The position numbers were made by a program, and so were the translations under genes. Below the pieces are notes generated by a model that saw nothing but the letters and a program-made list of their open reading frames with translations, had not been told where the DNA came from and did not search any database. Of a stretch of DNA of 6,076 nucleotides, positions 4,950-6,076 are shown in pieces; position 1 is the stretch's first letter; each line of letters begins with the position of its first letter. This DNA is from an uncultured Clostridia bacterium (GTDB taxonomy: Bacteria > Bacillota_A > Clostridia > Christensenellales > Aristaeellaceae), in assembly GCA_945871545.1 (NCBI GenBank), contig CAMBWJ010000125.1, positions 1 through 6,076 of the forward strand. The letters run 5' to 3'.

Positions 4950-5933
4950 TTATGTACGCTCCGGCATTTCCTGACGGCCCTCCAGCTCCGCCTGGATCTT
5001 GAGGATCGCCCGCGCGGTGCCGGAGTCCGTATAGAGCCGGTTGATGATTTGTCCGCGCATCAGCCCGGTGATCGCCCTGGCCTTGTGCTCGCCCACCGCG
5101 ATGCAGATGCGCTTCTTCTTTTGCGCCAGATTGCTGATGGGGATGCTCATCAGCCGCGCGTAGAGCTCCGTGTGGAACTCCGTGCCGTTGATGTCGTAGG
5201 TTCTCCCGGCAAAGTTGCCCGCGCCGTCGAAGCCGCGCAGGTGTTCCACAACTGCGGGGCCCAGCTCGGTCAGGTAGGTGTTCTGCATGTCGAAGGGGCC
5301 CACCGAGATGATCGCAGTTTCCGCCTTCTCCGCCATCTCATAGATCTCGCGAATGCTGGGATCGGCCAGAAGGGTCGCCTTCACCTCCGCGCTCTGCACC
5401 AGCAGCGGACAGGGCATCACATAGCCGGTGGCGTTGAGCATGGTGGAGAGCTTTTCCACGATGTGAATGGCGCGCATGGAGTGGATCGAACCGTTCAGGA
5501 AGCCGTTGAGCATGCAGATCTTCAGATCCTTGTAGCGCTCGATGGGCTCATTGATGTTCGCCGCCAGATACTCGATGGTGCGGCCCCAAGGAAAGGCGAT
5601 GGTCTCGCCGTCCTCGACGTCGTCGAAGACCTCCTTCGCCGCATAGGCGCAAACGTCGTTCAGCCGCACCGAGTAGGAGTCGATCAGCGTTGGCAGCACG
5701 GTGCACGGAATGCCGAAGTTCTCCTCCAGCTCCCGCTGCAGATCCTCGTCCGCCTCGCCGAAGCTGTGGATCTTGAATTCGACGTAGCCCAGCTCCACCG
5801 ATTTTTTGATGAGCCGGGAGACCGTCGATTTGGAGATGTACAGTTTTTTTGCAATTTCGTCCTGCGAGAGGCCAAGCTGATAATACTGCTTGCTGGCCTT
5901 CATCATCAGCGACCAGTTTTCATTACTTTTCAT
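4950..5933 (-). CDS. SorC-family (sugar-binding) transcriptional regulator
   Basis: Predicted DNA-binding regulator controlled by a phosphorylated sugar; the family is known for this kind of effector. Its 327 residues match the usual length. The N-terminal helix-turn-helix is at about 17-52 (GLSQDEIAKKLYISKSTVSR, then LIKKSVELGYVEF). The remainder is the SorC effector domain: FPWGRTIEYLA (114-124) corresponds to the family's WGxT motif, VGPF at 211-214, AGNFAGRTYDINGTE (238-252) to the GNICGRFFDxxG block, and the C-terminal GEHKARAITGLMRG (281-294) and YTDSGTARAIL (301-311) are characteristic. The ATG at 5933 is preceded by AAAGGA at about 10 bases; a closer AGGG is 3 bases away. Met10 and Met11 are weaker starts. 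Convergent with the kinase-transketolase operon, it most likely controls the divergent promoters at 1325-1468. Whether it represses or activates cannot be told. Confidence 0.9.
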   Translation of the reverse strand: MKSNENWSLMMKASKQYYQLGLSQDEIAKKLYISKSTVSRLIKKSVELGYVEFKIHSFGEADEDLQRELEENFGIPCTVLPTLIDSYSVRLNDVCAYAAKEVFDDVEDGETIAFPWGRTIEYLAANINEPIERYKDLKICMLNGFLNGSIHSMRAIHIVEKLSTMLNATGYVMPCPLLVQSAEVKATLLADPSIREIYEMAEKAETAIISVGPFDMQNTYLTELGPAVVEHLRGFDGAGNFAGRTYDINGTEFHTELYARLMSIPISNLAQKKKRICIAVGEHKARAITGLMRGQIINRLYTDSGTARAILKIQAELEGRQEMPERT

Positions 5934-6073
5934 TTGCCCTGCGTCCTTTTGCGTTTTCGGCGCGCCATCGCTGTCCGCATCCGCGCCGCCCCTGGCGTCC
6001 TCATTTGATTGTCGGCGTGCAGCCCTTCGGGGCCCGCCGACCCGGCCAAGCCTTCGGCTTGCCTAATCAACAT
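5930..6073 (-). other. Doubtful 47-codon open frame overlapping the regulator start
   Basis: From an ATG at 6073 the minus strand reads 47 codons without a stop and ends in a TGA that overlaps the regulator's ATG as ATGA. The predicted peptide has a basic tail (ARRKRKRTQGK) and no family I recognise. The ATGA overlap is typical of coupled genes, and the true frame might begin beyond the window edge. Against it, the first half of the frame is just the folded element at 6005-6070 read as codons, and there is no visible ribosome site. I treat it as probably not a gene, or as the tail of a gene outside the window. Confidence 0.2.
6005..6070. repeat. Folded three-stem element, possibly a dispersed intergenic repeat
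   Basis: Three perfect stems are nested here. TTGATT (6005-6010) pairs with AATCAA (6065-6070) and encloses two hairpins. The first has outer arms GTCGGCG (6011-6017) and CGCCGAC (6035-6041), inner arms GCCC and GGGC, and a TTCG loop (6026-6029). The second has arms CAAGCC (6047-6052) and GGCTTG (6056-6061) with a 3-base loop. This is a cloverleaf-like three-way junction without the conserved bases of a tRNA. It has no T-run to make it a plain terminator. It may be a mobile or dispersed intergenic palindromic repeat, or a structured RNA in the leader of the regulator. The class is not identified. Confidence 0.45.
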
Positions 6074-6076
6074 TCT

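Noticed and set aside
6005..6070. tRNA or integron attC-type site
   Set aside because: The fold lacks an anticodon arm, T-loop bases or a CCA-side acceptor stem, and it has no attC core sequences.
1..6076. CRISPR array, insertion sequence or prophage genes
   Set aside because: No regularly spaced repeats, transposase, integrase or terminal inverted repeats flanking a gene were seen; the window is metabolic throughout.

Overview
The window reads as a compact carbohydrate or C1 catabolic locus from a high-GC Firmicute, probably a gut-type clostridium. The grounds are GC-rich coding sequence, purine-rich Shine-Dalgarno sites (GGGAGG, GGAGG) before nearly every gene, AT-rich sigma-A-type promoters, and HxlA/HxlB proteins that resemble those of Bacillus. 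No lineage marker is present, so the taxonomic placement is an inference.

Layout from left to right. Positions 1-92 are AT-rich and non-coding, with a weak leftward promoter-like signal. Positions 93-1287 hold a two-gene minus-strand operon: hxlA (3-hexulose-6-phosphate synthase) followed one base later by hxlB (6-phospho-3-hexuloisomerase). Positions 1288-1575 are a divergent control region. It contains two good sigma-A-type promoters facing away from each other, a 9-bp-arm inverted repeat across the -35 of the hxl promoter, an imperfect direct repeat, and a leader hairpin before the rightward genes. Positions 1576-4890 hold a plus-strand operon: an FGGY-family sugar kinase (xylulokinase-like), then transketolase as two polypeptides (N-terminal ThDP-binding half and C-terminal half) that overlap by 4 bases. 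A perfect 14-bp stem at 4910-4941 separates this operon from a convergent SorC-family regulator (4950-5933, minus). Beyond it, 5934-6076 carries a strongly folded, possibly repetitive element with a doubtful short reading frame running through it.

How the genes may work together. HxlA/HxlB interconvert ribulose 5-phosphate plus formaldehyde with fructose 6-phosphate. Transketolase connects fructose 6-phosphate and glyceraldehyde 3-phosphate to xylulose 5-phosphate and erythrose 4-phosphate. The kinase would feed a ketose phosphate into this pool. The set therefore looks like an inducible module joining ketose uptake or phosphorylation to ribulose-monophosphate chemistry, with the SorC protein as the likely effector-sensing regulator. 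The kinase lacks two residues associated with xylulose binding in XylB, so the true substrate may be another ketose. A kinase plus split transketolase is also the arrangement known for apulose catabolism. No transporter, isomerase, epimerase or formaldehyde-producing enzyme lies inside the window, so the substrate cannot be fixed from this sequence alone.
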